Of a DNA stretch of 64,000 bases, positions 10,855-20,780 are shown piece by piece (the stretch's first letter is position 1; each line of letters begins with the position of its first letter). The position numbers were made by a program, and so were the translations under genes. The notes beneath the pieces were generated by a model. It saw only the letters and a list, made by a program, of their open reading frames with translations. It made no database searches and had not been told where the DNA came from. Origin of the DNA: Apostichopus japonicus (Eukaryota; Echinodermata; Holothuroidea; Aspidochirotida; Stichopodidae); NCBI RefSeq assembly GCF_037975245.1, contig NC_092577.1, forward strand, positions 21,140,898 to 21,204,897, in the 5' to 3' direction.

Positions 10855-11749
10855 ATGTTAAAATGGCTTTCCATACGCACGAAACAGCTGATTCGCGAAA
10901 AAGTTTGGTTTCCTGGTATAGACAAGCGTGTGGAAGAAAAGATCAGTCAATGTATTCCATGCCAAGCAACAAGCAGTTCAACTACGCGTGAACCTATCCA
11001 AATGTCAGCACTTCCAACACATCCTTGGAAAGAAGTCAGCATAGACTTCTCAGATCTTCCAACCGGAGAGCATCTTCTTGTCATCATCGACGATTATAGC
11101 AGATTCCCAGTGGTTGAAATTCTCACATCTACTTCTAGTAAAGCGGTTATCCCACATTTGGATCGCATATTTGCATTGTTCGGTATTCCACAAGTAGTCC
11201 GTACTGATAACGGACCACCTTTCAAGAGCGAATATTTCATGAGGATTGCACCATACTCAGGATTCCGACATCGTACAATCACACCGCGATGGCCACAGGC
11301 CAATGGAGAAGTTGAGCGATTCATGCGCGTTGTAAAGAAAGTTGTCCGCACAGCAACCGCCGAGCGTAAGTCTTGGAAACAAGAGCTATACACGTTTCTG
11401 GCAAACTACCGAGCTACTCCACATAAAACGTCTGGGGCACCAGCAGCTACAGTTATGTTCCAGCGTCCAATCCGCACTCGCTTACCTGACCCTCAATCGC
11501 ACGCAGCAAATGACAGCGAAATTCGCAATCGCGATAAGTCCATCAAGCAGAAGCAGAAGGTAAACGTGAAAAAGCATCAAAGAATCGGAAATACGAGTCG
11601 GTAACTATTTCCTTGTGAAGCGTGATGGGCATATCGGTAAATACACTACTCCTTTCGACACCGGACCGTTGAAGGTCATAGCGATGAAGGGTTCGCAAAT
11701 TGTTGCATCTCGTGGCTCCTACCGCGTATGTCATCGAAAATGGAAATAA
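10855..11749 (+). pseudogene. Ty3/Gypsy retrotransposon integrase fragment
   Basis: Integrase inserts element DNA into the genome. Visible are the CX2C half of the zinc-binding HHCC domain (CIPCQA), and the catalytic D (SIDFSDLP), D (VRTDNGPPF) and E (NGEVERFMR) of the D,D,E core, spaced as in Gypsy integrases. The two histidines of the HHCC domain, and all of gag, protease, reverse transcriptase and RNase H, are absent because the 21-bp array replaces them at about 10850. The main frame stops at 11602-11604; a chromodomain-like tail resumes in another frame and ends at 11747-11749. No LTR was identified. Confidence 0.85.
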
Positions 11750-11759
11750 TTATCATGTG

Positions 11760-12125
11760 TTGCGTAGGCTCCCGGTGACCTATACTCAAGGGAACAGTTC
11801 CTTATCCACATGACATGAGGGGGGGGGGCTTCGTACCCGTATGGGGAGGGGAAGGGGACGGTGTCAGTGAGTCAAATGAAGGCTGTTTTATAAGGGGGGT
11901 GGGCCTCATATTGATGTTCCTCCAAATTATGTAGGCCTATATATCTTTCACCCAGTCAGGGCCTCCCATTGTCGGCTAGCCTAGGTCTATGAGTGCAGCC
12001 TGACGCTCGAAGCTGAAGTTGGGTAAGGCTCTGTGGTGGTGGCGGGGGGGGGGGGATTCAGTGATATTATTTGAAGTTAAATATCAGTAAGGCCCAATAC
12101 ATTATTTTATACCTTATATATGGGA
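11760..12125. other. Non-coding, G-run-rich spacer
   Basis: G runs occur at about 11820 and 12043. No coding feature or matched element ends were found. It may hold remnants of the Gypsy 3' end or MITE edges. Confidence 0.35.
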
Positions 12126-12283
12126 GAATAAGGTACCCACCAAATTGACTGATGAACTTCTCAAGGAGAAACTGCAGAAAGAGTATACAGCTACTGTAGT
12201 CAAACATAATCTGAAAGACCCATTAAACATACCGCAGGAAAAGTGGTATTCTGATGTGAGCAAGTGGCCACTTGTTGTCGAGG

Positions 12284-12970
12284 GATTTTAATACGGACTA
12301 TGTTGGCAAGTATAAAACACAAAAAGCATATTCCTACTTTTGCAGTAGATTCGTTGGTAACATCTGGTGGACCGCCACTTCTGATACACATTCATGCCTT
12401 TTAAAATGCGTGGTAACTCCGTCACAAAAAGTACGAAGTAACACTCATAGGTTGTGGATCATGGCAGAACAATGTGGTGATATAATTGTATCATGGTGCT
12501 CCTGCACAGCAGGATATGTGACTACATGTAATCATGTAATAGCTGTACTTTATAAGGTTGAATATGCGATAAGCAATAATTTCAACCAGCCATCATGCAC
12601 AGAAGTGAGCTGCGAATGGAATTCTGGCACACACAAAGAGGTTAAACCTATGAGGGTCGCAAATATGGATATTCGAACAGACAGTACTTCGTCAAAATCT
12701 ACTGGTGACAGGCAGCAGGCAAGTGCATTTAAGGGTCAATTCGACCCCAGACGTTCATGTGAACGTGAAATTTCATCAGGTGATATCAGTACATTTTTAA
12801 AAGGGTTAGGGACAGTAGCACCCACTGCTGTTATTTTCACGGGCTTTGCTCACCAGCTCGGGTCACAACAACCATCCTCACTACCCCCGACTATCCAGGA
12901 AACTGCAGATATGTTTGCAGCTCAGTTTTCTCACCGAGAGCAAGAAGCAGTAAAAGAATTGTGTGAGTAG
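12284..12970 (+). CDS. SWIM zinc-finger piece
   Basis: CSCTAGYVTTCNHV is a CxC...CxH SWIM finger, which usually binds DNA or protein. It is preceded by DYVGKYKTQKAYSYF, the lead-in typical of the family. The tail (FKGQFDPRR ... SREQEAVKELCE-like) is low-conservation linker. The ATG at 12272 is within the frame overlap and is probably not the real start. Confidence 0.7.
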   Translation, partial: DFNTDYVGKYKTQKAYSYFCSRFVGNIWWTATSDTHSCLLKCVVTPSQKVRSNTHRLWIMAEQCGDIIVSWCSCTAGYVTTCNHVIAVLYKVEYAISNNFNQPSCTEVSCEWNSGTHKEVKPMRVANMDIRTDSTSSKSTGDRQQASAFKGQFDPRRSCEREISSGDISTFLKGLGTVAPTAVIFTGFAHQLGSQQPSSLPPTIQETADMFAAQFSHREQEAVKELCE

Positions 12971-13000
12971 CTTATCTTCACTCAAGAATAAGTACACAAT

Positions 13001-13537
13001 ATAGAAAAGCAGACAAGAGGTCAGGCCGCGTCTACCCATTGGAAGCAACAGCGTAATGGACGGCTCACAGCTTCGAATTGTAAACGTGTGAGTAACAAGG
13101 TCGATGAGCTTTTGAAAAACCAATATGCAGTTGTTACGCCATTGCTACATTCACTTATTACTGAAGACAAAGACCTAAGTGGTATTCCTGCTATCAAGTG
13201 GGGAATTCAGCATGAGAAAGACGCAGTTGAAGTTCTTGTGAAGTGAGAGCTACCAAAATGTAAATGTCCTTTCTCTATTAGAGGAGAAGTGATTAGCGAT
13301 GCGTTGAAGGAAACAGATTATCTGGAGAATAACAATGACGTTATACAACTCAAAAGGAGTCACAAATATTACTACCAGTTAGCTGTTACAGGTTTACGAA
13401 GGGGTTACTTTTGTGTTTGGACGGGGAAAGGACAGCCACATATAGAAACAATCCTCGTAGATGCTGCGTGGTGGTTTCACGTTGAACAAAAGTTAATACT
13501 ATTTTTTGTTAAAGTTACATGGCTCGTTGCTTGCTAG
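13001..13537 (+). CDS. YqaJ-like exonuclease/recombinase domain, two halves in different frames
   Basis: The first half reads TRGQAASTHWKQQRNGRLTA then SNCKRV, and IPAIKWGIQHEKDAVEV, the conserved N-terminal helix and first Glu region. It stops at 13244-13246. The second half resumes with KCPFSIRGEV and later SHKYYYQL and GYFCVWT, the family's C-terminal beta strands. About 60-70 residues usually found between the halves are absent. Confidence 0.6.
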
Positions 13538-13710
13538 GGTTTGCTGAAACGTATGTCTGCCCTGCTTGTGACAAAGTTTGTTGTAATGAGAACGAATGCA
13601 GAAAAAACGAGGACAATAGTGTGAGTTGCGATAAATGTAATCTATGGTATCACTTCAAATGTGCGAATTATAAGGGTTCCGATGAATTTGTGTGTTCACT
13701 CTGTGAATGA
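13519..13710 (+). CDS. PHD-type zinc finger, C-terminal piece
   Basis: CPACDKVC ... SCDKCNLWYHFKCANY ... FVCSLCE follows the Cys4-His-Cys3 pattern of a PHD finger, which binds histone tails. The stop is at 13708-13710. Its frame differs from the YqaJ half, so a frame break lies at about 13530. Confidence 0.75.
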   Translation: MARCLLGFAETYVCPACDKVCCNENECRKNEDNSVSCDKCNLWYHFKCANYKGSDEFVCSLCE

Positions 13711-13908
13711 AATTTACAATGTTGACACAGCTGAAAAGTGCTACAAAACGTGCAGGTCTAAATGTCTTATCCTTCGTAGTTATTCTGAATATTGATTTTG
13801 AGCTAGCTTATAGATTCCTACTTCACAACACCTGAACGAGTATATGAAATGAGAACGGTTGTGAAAGTTATGTTGATACTAAAACTTGCATACTTTATGA
13901 ATTAAGTG

Positions 13909-14072
13909 AAAGCTCATTAACAAACTGTTCAACTGGACTCACATAAATTCTTTTGGCCACGGTTTCACGTTTCATCCGAGACGCATTCTTTAGCCGAATG
14001 ATTTGGCGGCAATAGTGCATAGCCACTCAGGAAAACATTTGAGTCCAGTGATCAGTTTGTAAATGAGCTTTT
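13909..14072. repeat. Imperfect inverted repeat (about 33-bp arms)
   Basis: The left arm starts AAAGCTCATTAACAAACTG at 13909-13941. The right arm (14040-14072), reversed, reads AAAGCTCATTTACAAACTG and continues to match for 33 bp with about four mismatches. About 98 bp lie between. It sits in the expected 3' UTR of the SWIM-YqaJ-PHD gene. It could be a small MITE; no target-site duplication was found. Confidence 0.65.
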
Positions 14073-14219
14073 ATTATCATTACACCTGGATGACTGACAA
14101 CGTTCAGCAATGTTTGCATAGCTATATTATGTCGTTTGTTAGTTTAATATTTTTATATTATATATTTCACACGTTAAGGGTTCAAACACATGTACAATTC
14201 TTGAATCTTCATATATGTC

Positions 14220-14225
14220 AATAAA
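14220..14225 (+). terminator. Candidate poly(A) signal AATAAA
   Basis: AATAAA lies 510 bases after the PHD stop codon and just before the LINE endonuclease. It would close a transcript of the SWIM-YqaJ-PHD gene. Context only; no transcript evidence. Confidence 0.35.
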
Positions 14226-14344
14226 CAAGACAAATATTTGAATTTGTTATTCTAGCCATGACACCTCTCCAACGCACAGAATAAAGTGTGAAATGAGTCA
14301 TTGTGTGGTCAATGGTTCCAAGAGATTACAAAGAGCGCAGCATG

Positions 14345-15569
14345 AAGCCAACTCTTAAGAAGCCAACTCCAGTTTTGTTCTCTAAATGCTAGATCCCTAC
14401 GAAATAAGTGCAATGAATTTGTAGAATTTGTGCAAGCTAATGACTTAGATTTGATTGCTATCACCGAAACATGGTTTAAACCCGATGACATTAGTGTAGT
14501 GAGAGCTTCTACACCATCTGGTTTCAGTTTTCACCATATACCAAGATCTGTGAAAACCGGAGGTGGGGTTGGGCTTCTGTATAGGTCCACTCTATCAATA
14601 AATGTTACTGCCATCCACTTTGATTATTCAACATTTCAATCTATTCACTGTGAATTGACATGCAACTCTCTGTCAGTTCGTCTTGTTGTAATTTATCGCC
14701 CTATTAAGACTATCTCTGGACAACATGTCAACTTCACAAATTTTCTTAGAGAATTTGAAAATCTCATCAATGATTATCTGCTTCATCCTTCTGAACTCAT
14801 ACTGACTGGAGATTTTAATATTCATGTTGATGATGAGTCTAATAGTACTGCCCTCAAATTTACTGATCTTCTCACTTCGTATGGGTTTATCCAACATATC
14901 ACTGGACCTACCCACTGCAATGGTCATTGCCTTGACCTGTTCATCACTCGTGAAAGTGCCCAATCTCTTGTTACTGACATTGCTCTTCATCCTGGTTTAT
15001 CTGATCATTTCGCTATTTTTGCATCCTTGTTCATAAAGAAACCACCAACACCAACTGTATCTGTTTCTTCTCGTCGCTTGAAGAATATTAACATTCTGCA
15101 ATTTTGTAAGGATGTTGACGTACAACTTTCTGCTTTACCGGACTTTGACAACGACCTTGATAACTATGTTAATGCTTTTGAAGAAACACTTCAAAAAGTT
15201 ATGGATGTTCATGCACCTAAGAAAACATTTGTTAAGAAGCTAAACTCGACATCACCTTGGTTCAATGATGACATTCGTGCTGCCCGTAAAGTACGCCGCC
15301 AGTTGGAACGTAAATGGAGAGACAATGGCAAACTTGAAATACACAGACAGGAATACTGCAAACAACGTGACATTGTTGCTGCTCTTATCAAGCAAGCTAA
15401 AATTCAGTATTACTCCAATGAAGTTACAAATTGCTATGGTGACCAAAAGAGGCTATTTGGATTTATTGATAAACTTTTACACAAATCGAATGAACCTGTA
15501 CTCCCGTCAGCTGTCTCTGATCAATCCTTGGCCGGCCGTTTCTCACAGTTTTTTTGTGGAAAAAATTGA
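14345..15569 (+). pseudogene. LINE endonuclease domain (EEP/APE type)
   Basis: The domain nicks target DNA to prime reverse transcription. Motifs: NARSLRNK, LIAITETWF (catalytic Glu), LVVIYRP, LTGDFNIHVDD (Asp/Asn pair), GPTHCNGHCLDLFITR and a C-terminal LSDHF (His). All catalytic motifs are intact. The frame is open from about 14345 without an ATG; it ends in a T/A-run at 15548-15566, where the reading moves to the next frame as FFVEKIEKIRN. Confidence 0.85.
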
Positions 15570-16015
15570 GAAGATCAGGAATGCATTTACCCCTGTTTCA
15601 GACCATCAGGAACATTGTATAGTTACCTCAACTAAATTGCTCTCTGTTTTCCACCCTGCCACTGAACATGAGGTCAAGAAGATTATCATGAAATCAGCTC
15701 CGAAATCTTGTCAACTTGATCCTGTCCCAACATCTGTTATTAAGCAGTGTATCGATGTATTTGTCCCTTATATCACTAACATTGTCAACACGTCCCTCTC
15801 TTCAGGTTGTTTCCCAGAAAGTCAGAAGATTGTATACGTTCGTCCACTCTTGAAAAAGGCTGGTTTGGACAGGGAGATCTTGAAAAATTATCGCCCTGTC
15901 TCTAACCTGAAATTCCTTGGAAAAACTATTGAACAAGTTGTTTCATCTAGGATAAATGATCACATTTCTGACAACAATTTATCTGATGTTTTCCAGTCTG
16001 CGTACAAACAATTTC
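15548..16015 (+). pseudogene. N-terminal part of LINE reverse transcriptase
   Basis: APKSCQLDPVPTSVIKQC, then VRPLLKKAGLD and NYRPVSNLKFLGKTIEQVV, are the first conserved RT blocks of CR1/L2 elements. After SDVFQSAYKQF (about 16013) the match stops; the palm with the YxDD box is absent. Confidence 0.8.
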
Positions 16016-16307
16016 TTATAGGATTATCTACAAAATTCTACTCATTGTTTTTAAATCACTTAATAACATGGCTCCTATGTATGTTTCAGAATTACTCCAA
16101 TTGTACTCTCCATCACGGAATCTTCGTTCAAGCAGCACGCTTAACCTCCAAGAACACAGGTCTAAACATTTGTGGGGTGACAGGTCTTTCAGGGTTGCCG
16201 CCCCACGCCTTTGGAACACTTTACCATATGAACTGAAGTCATGCACCAATATTGCAGCTTTCAAGAAACACCTTAAAACTCACCTTATGCGTGAAGCTTT
16301 CCAGTAG
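16016..16307 (+). pseudogene. C-terminal end of CR1/L2 LINE protein
   Basis: In a new frame: IYKILLIVFKSLNNMAPMYV, then LLQLYSPSRNLRSS, GDRSFRVAAPRLWNTLPYEL and FKKHLKTHLMREAF, the standard tail of these elements. The stop is just before the 3' UTR hairpin region. Confidence 0.8.
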
Positions 16308-16387
16308 TTCTATTTGACTCTTTTCCATGTTGCGCCTTGAGCACCCTGTTGGGTGGATATGTGCGCATTATAAATCTGTTATTATTA

Positions 16388-17240
16388 TTATGTAACTACG
16401 ATGTCATCGCATAATGCAAGGCATGGTATTTCCATTTCTGTGCCAAGTATGTGATACCATTTTACCCTTGCAATAGCTTTCTCAACATAAATCCTCACGT
16501 TGACTATTCTGGATGTACTTTTTACGTCATCTCCACTCATTGGCATGTTATTGCTCGCACTTGGCGGGATGGTTAACATGACCTGGTATGGAGCGAGTTC
16601 ATCACTGATTTTAAAACCTCGATCTGCCATAACCGGGTCGTATGGCTCTAGAAAGTTCAGAAACCCAGTCTTTGACCATGTGTTTGTCGGAAGCACGGCC
16701 ACCGTAGCACGGGGGAGACATACATAATCAGACCTGTTGGGGAAATCCCTATAAGAAACTTTACAGTGGTGTGGTGCTTATACTCGCTCCAGCACATTGG
16801 TTGTATATCCATCGCGGATGGTGTCTCGATAAATACCACGTACAATCTATGATGGTTCGAACTTTAGGAAAGCATTTTCTGAAACTTTCTGCTAGACTTT
16901 TCCTAGTGTCCACCCGACTAGGCCACATAATTAACCATTTCAATTCCTTGGCCATCAATCTAAGCCAACAGACACTTGGAATCGAAATGCTACATCTTGT
17001 ACCATCAATCCCATTCCTAACCGCATCATCACAAGAAGAAATTCCTGTTCGGGAGAAAGCTTCCGAGATGGACCCGGCCGTTGGTAAGTACCAGGTTTGG
17101 AAAATGCGTCCCTTGGGAGTATTTTCTTTAGTTGTCTGTTTTGTGCCTTTCCAATATAACATATGTGTCGCCTTCCTAAGCAAATGCAGGAACACAAAAC
17201 TAAACGATGCTTTGTCCTTGAACCCCGTGAAAAATCTCAC
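16388..17240 (-). pseudogene. Harbinger/IS4EU-like DDE transposase (DDE_Tnp_4), frameshifted
   Basis: Cut-and-paste transposase of the DDE_Tnp_4 class. From right to left: KLSPEQEFLLVMMRLGMGL and VQDVAFRFQVS (helical pre-domain), WPSRV ... FRKCFPKVRTIIDCT (first Asp), SEYKHHTTVKFLIGISPTG, then DPVMADRGFKISDEL (second Asp) and RIYVEKAIARVKWYHIL (Glu). The blocks sit in three frames, with breaks at about 16830-16850 and 16700. The N-terminal DNA-binding part was not found. The LINE 3' tail abuts its C-terminal end at 16390. Confidence 0.75.
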
Positions 17241-17396
17241 ATCGCTCTCTCGTGTGATGTGAGCAAATCATGGGCGTCAATCCAGGGGGGACGGGGGGAC
17301 ACGTCCCCCCCCCCACATTTGGAAAAAGAGTAGTGTCGTGTCTCTATTTGGTTACGGCTTACACATCTTAGGATTCATATCCTCGAATATCACTCA

Positions 17397-17777
17397 ATGT
17401 TGCTTAATGGAGAATTCCACCCAGATCTCGTGAGTTGGTACCCTGAGCTCTCCAACAATCGTAAGCTTAGTCTGCCTTTATTTCGAGGCCAGTTCCATTC
17501 GTCGTCGGTTGAAGGGTATAGACAAATATTCAAGTTGATGAATCCAGTGGTATGGGCTATGTTTGGTGAAGTCGAAGCTCTCTTGCGGTTGCTCCTCGTC
17601 TCCTCCGCCAGTTCGACGGAAGCCGGGAGATCTTTTAGTGCTTTGAGGCGTTTGAAGACAAGGCTACGGAGCACCATGACTCAACAGAGGCTGAACCATG
17701 TGATCGTGTTCCATATTCACCGCGCAGGGACGTCGTTAGAGGGGGTGTGGGTGTGTCTCACCCCCAAGCCATGGTAA
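17397..17777 (+). pseudogene. hAT transposase C-terminal fragment
   Basis: SSASSTEAGRSFSALRRLKT, then RLRSTMTQQRLNHV, is the hAT dimerisation region seen in TTF-type/ZMYM1-like hAT transposases. Only the last 100 or so residues are present; the catalytic core is missing. It follows a G/C-run MITE-like edge at 17285-17322. Confidence 0.75.
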
Positions 17778-17800
17778 AACTGACGCTAGTTGGAAAATTG

Positions 17801-17835
17801 GAGTGCGACAGTCGGAATTTCCGACTGTCGCACTC
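17801..17835. repeat. Perfect hairpin, 16-bp arms and 3-nt loop
   Basis: GAGTGCGACAGTCGGA, ATT, TCCGACTGTCGCACTC. It lies 24 bases after the stop of the hAT fragment. It could be a subterminal palindrome of the element or a transcript-end hairpin. Confidence 0.8.
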
Positions 17836-18047
17836 TAGTTTATCTAGGCCTTTTCATGTATCCCTGTGATTGTGCATGACCTACAATTTTTTTTTCAAAT
17901 TTCGGTCATAATTGACCTTTAACCTGTCATATTTACCACGTTTTCCTTGCCACTTTGGGAAATTGTTTCTCGCGATTCTTATACTCCACCGTAAAAAACT
18001 TCTTATGATTTTCAATACTACCAAAAAATGCCTAATAGAACTACCGT

Positions 18048-18325
18048 CATAGGCGTAGGAGCCCAATTTGTTTTGTGGGGGGGGGGGTGTAACGACTTGC
18101 CCGAAAAAAAATATAACCATATCATACAGGCATGCATCGGTTTTTACATCGCATGCAAATAGCATACAATCATTTTCCGTGTTATTACCCTTCCGTATTG
18201 GTGATAATTGTTGGGTAATAATAATATCAGTATAACCACTGAAAAACACATTGGAAATTATCCAAAAAGCTATCAGCATATTGCCCGAATTTCACAAAAA
18301 TATTTGGTTGGGGTGGGGGCCAATA
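18048..18325. mobile_element. Truncated hAT MITE, same family as 25790-26335
   Basis: It starts CATAGGCGTAGGAGCC, matching the end of the complete element at 25790-26335 in the opposite orientation. The 'cagcatattgcccgaatttcac' and 'atttggttgggg' segments are shared too. The second terminal repeat is missing. A further hAT-like end, 'tagctacgtccctg', lies at 18523-18536. Confidence 0.65.
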
Positions 18326-18536
18326 AGTTTTTGAAATGAGTGCCAGTGGGTACAAATGTATCGCAACAAGTTCGTAACAGAAGTGCAGTTGCGAAAGATT
18401 GGGTTTTCTGACTGGCACTGACCGTATCGTTGACGAGTAGGGGGGTACAAAGCAGCAGTTGGAATTTTCTGGCTTCAAAACCGATTTTCAGCCACTACAC
18501 CCCCCCCCCAATCATCAGGCCTTAGCTACGTCCCTG

Positions 18537-18900
18537 GGTACATGGTGGTTACATAGTACGCTCCGACCAGAATTCACCCGATAACCAGATGCAAATCCAC
18601 CTAGCAACCGAGGTAACTTGCTTGAGGACTCCAACGAACAACCACTGATTTATTTTCGTGCCTTCATCACTTTAGCCACCACTCACATGGGACCTATTCT
18701 AAGTCTGACGATACATTCGCATGTGTGAGGTCCTGAAAACATAATAAAAGTTGTTTGTCTTGCTATCCTTGTTTTAAAATTTCATGTAAATGTGTTCTCG
18801 TAGACCTAGCAACCTGGTTTAACATGCTGGCGCCAAATTTGCGCTAAGCTCGCTATACGAACTCGGATATGGGCTGTGCCTTATTAGTTAGTTATGTAAA
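18537..18900. other. Non-coding spacer, nothing recognised
   Basis: No coding, RNA or matched-repeat feature was found here. Confidence 0.4.
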
Positions 18901-19045
18901 TTATTAATAATGAGGAAATGAGGAAATGCACCATTTTGTGGTAAGACTCCCAGGACAGAAAGTCGAGAAACTCACAAGCAGTCGCGGCGGATAGCTTCCT
19001 TCGCCTATATGTTGGGGAAAATTTTGGGACATCGTTCCTGTAGAC

Positions 19046-19386
19046 CAGGGGTTGGCAACCTGCGGGCCACCAGTGATTTTTTGGCGGCCCGTGAGATGTC
19101 TCAAGAAAAAGAAAAAAAAATCAATCTATTTTGCATCACCAAAAACGAGCTAGCTGCTTACAATTTATCTGCACTTATGATGCTGTCAGGTTGGTCTATT
19201 ATCACCATTAATTATCAACAGGACTATATTGACATTATGGTTTTGTGAATACAGATTAAGTACACACACCTATTGCTTGAACGTCCTCGGAATGAAAGGT
19301 TTGAAATCAGCAGCAGTTAGGTGCGGCCCTGTCAATCTTTAACTCCTAAAATCTGGCCCATTCATTCAAAAGGTTGCCCACCCCTG
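19046..19386. mobile_element. hAT MITE of the 'ggggttggcaacct' type
   Basis: The 341-bp element starts CAGGGGTTGGCAACCT and ends AGGTTGCCCACCCCTG, imperfect 16-bp inverted repeats. It contains 'gcgggccac'/'gcggccctgtc' words typical of Charlie/Tip100-like MITEs. The flanks do not form a clear 8-bp duplication. Confidence 0.65.
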
Positions 19387-19414
19387 CAATGGGCCTATAT
19401 CTGAGGCCCTGGGT

Positions 19415-20052
19415 CAGTGGCGCCGTGCCCATTGGGCCCGGGGGCACAGCCCCCCCTCAAAAAAAATTAAAGGTGTCATAAAATGTGTTCATAATTGAAA
19501 CCCAAAAAATTTTCGAAATCCAAAAGTAGACTAAATATTCAATTGCTCTTTGATGGTCGTTGCGGATTTTCCACACACCTCAAAGACGACATATCGGGAT
19601 TAGTAATGCCATTACCTTTGAATATGTTTGTCCTAAGCTCGCGTTTGATACAGTCCCAATTAACCTGGAAAATAATCACTTCGTTATCGCGCGTTTTACC
19701 TTAGGTTTCGCTACTTTCACTTTTTCTGCCCATCTTTTCAAACGGCATGGCTTTTTCTTCACCCAGTCACCACTTCTCACGGGCATGGGCGGCAAGGGCG
19801 GCGGAACCGGGGGGCACGTGCCCCCACTTTTCCCCAGGTTAAAAATGTGCCCATTTTCTACATAAAAATTGAGGTGTCTCAAGTTAGCAAGAGGCCAGGG
19901 AACCAGAATGAACACTCGGGGAAGGGCCTTTTTCCGGCCATCTGAGGGGTTTGTAAAACCAAAAATTTTCTACTACGCTCCGCGCCAACCGATGGTGGCG
20001 CTCCGCTCAGATAGTCGTGCATACAACTTTGCAACTCCTGGCTACGCCTCTG
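19415..20052. repeat. Nested hAT-like repeat remnants with a GCGCCAACC/GGTGGCGC core
   Basis: Edges such as CAGTGGCGCCGTGCCC (19415) and CTGGCTACGCCTCTG (20038-20052) look like hAT ends, but no target-site duplication pairs them. The core at 19981-20005 (CGCGCCAACCGATGGTGGCG) recurs at 6671, 20687 and 35045. Confidence 0.5.
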
Positions 20053-20379
20053 ACTCTTACTGAATTTCTGTGGGTCAAACTCAAAGCTATTTCGAATGAA
20101 ACAAACTTGTTAAGATATTAACAAGAAATAAACTCTAATTCGGAAGATTCCTACATTAGCAATTAGCATGATTTCGCCTCATTTTGTCTCAAAAGAAAAC
20201 TTGTTCCTTGTTTCCCAATTTGCACATTGGATATTGCAGTGCTAGTATGCATATTTTCCTTGAGAGGGGGGGGGGGCCTTGATGGAGTGAAGTGTGTACA
20301 CAAATAAGATAATACAGTAAGAGTTGTAAAGGGTACTAAATATAAGGCTGCACCAGTCCAATCGAATTGCTGCAAAGTG

Positions 20380-20780
20380 CCCTTTGATGTCGGTGCCCCA
20401 CCCCCCAGATTAAAAGTGCTTCCGCCGCCCTTTACGGGCGGTGATCATGGATCAGCCAACACGAAAATGTTTCGATATCTTAAATGTTGGGCGCTTCTGG
20501 GAGACGAGGAATTGCTAAACTTAGGAATAAATGGCGATCACTTCCTTCGAGAATATTTCCCAAAATAAAAAATGTCCGGAAATTTTTATCAATTTTAGGG
20601 GTGTTGCTTTCTGCCATAATGCACGGGAAGTGCCGTTTCCTGCAATCTGAGGGGTCTGCCAGAATAAATTTTTTTTTGTACGCTCCGCGCCAACCGATGG
20701 TGGCGGTCCGCTTAGATAGTACTTACGGCCGCAATAATCGAATCGATTACGTCCACCCCACGTTTCAAATCGCATTGACG
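20380..20780. repeat. Second copy of the GCGCCAACC-core repeat
   Basis: 'tgccgtttcctgcaatctga' and the core at 20687-20711 match the copy at 19930-20005. A 'gacgcccctg' edge lies near 20777. The right side overlaps the start of the LINE fragment on the minus strand. Confidence 0.5.

Larger units (their letters stand above)
12133..13710 (+). pseudogene. Broken SWIM zinc finger - YqaJ nuclease - PHD finger protein
   Basis: Consecutive pieces match a multi-copy family of invertebrate proteins with a SWIM finger, a YqaJ (lambda exonuclease-like) recombinase domain and a C-terminal PHD finger. Piece 1 (about 12133-12290) ends WYSDVSKWPLVVEGF. Piece 2 (12284-12970) holds the SWIM finger. Piece 3 (13001-13246) and piece 4 (13248-13537) are the two halves of YqaJ, and piece 5 (13519-13710) is the PHD finger. 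Frame breaks lie at about 12285, 12970-13000, 13246 and 13530. The middle of the nuclease, where the family has its metal-binding Asp and most of the Glu-x-Lys motif, is missing. It is therefore unlikely to encode an active nuclease. I cannot tell whether the family is a host gene or mobile-element cargo. Confidence 0.7.
14345..16391 (+). mobile_element. CR1/L2-type LINE, internally deleted, with 3' tail
   Basis: Non-LTR retrotransposon in order: endonuclease, start of reverse transcriptase, then the C-terminal region and 3' end. The 3' end has the typical 'gcgccttgagca...atgtgcgcattataaatctg' segment followed by an ATT-repeat tail at 16378-16391. The central RT palm is missing: at about 16015 the frame jumps from an early RT motif to the C-terminal region. 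No target-site duplication was found. The 5' end is truncated at about 14345. Confidence 0.85.

Noticed and set aside
19046-19386. Target-site duplication for this MITE
   Set aside because: The flanking 8-mers CTGTAGAC and CAATGGGC do not match, so only the ends support the call.
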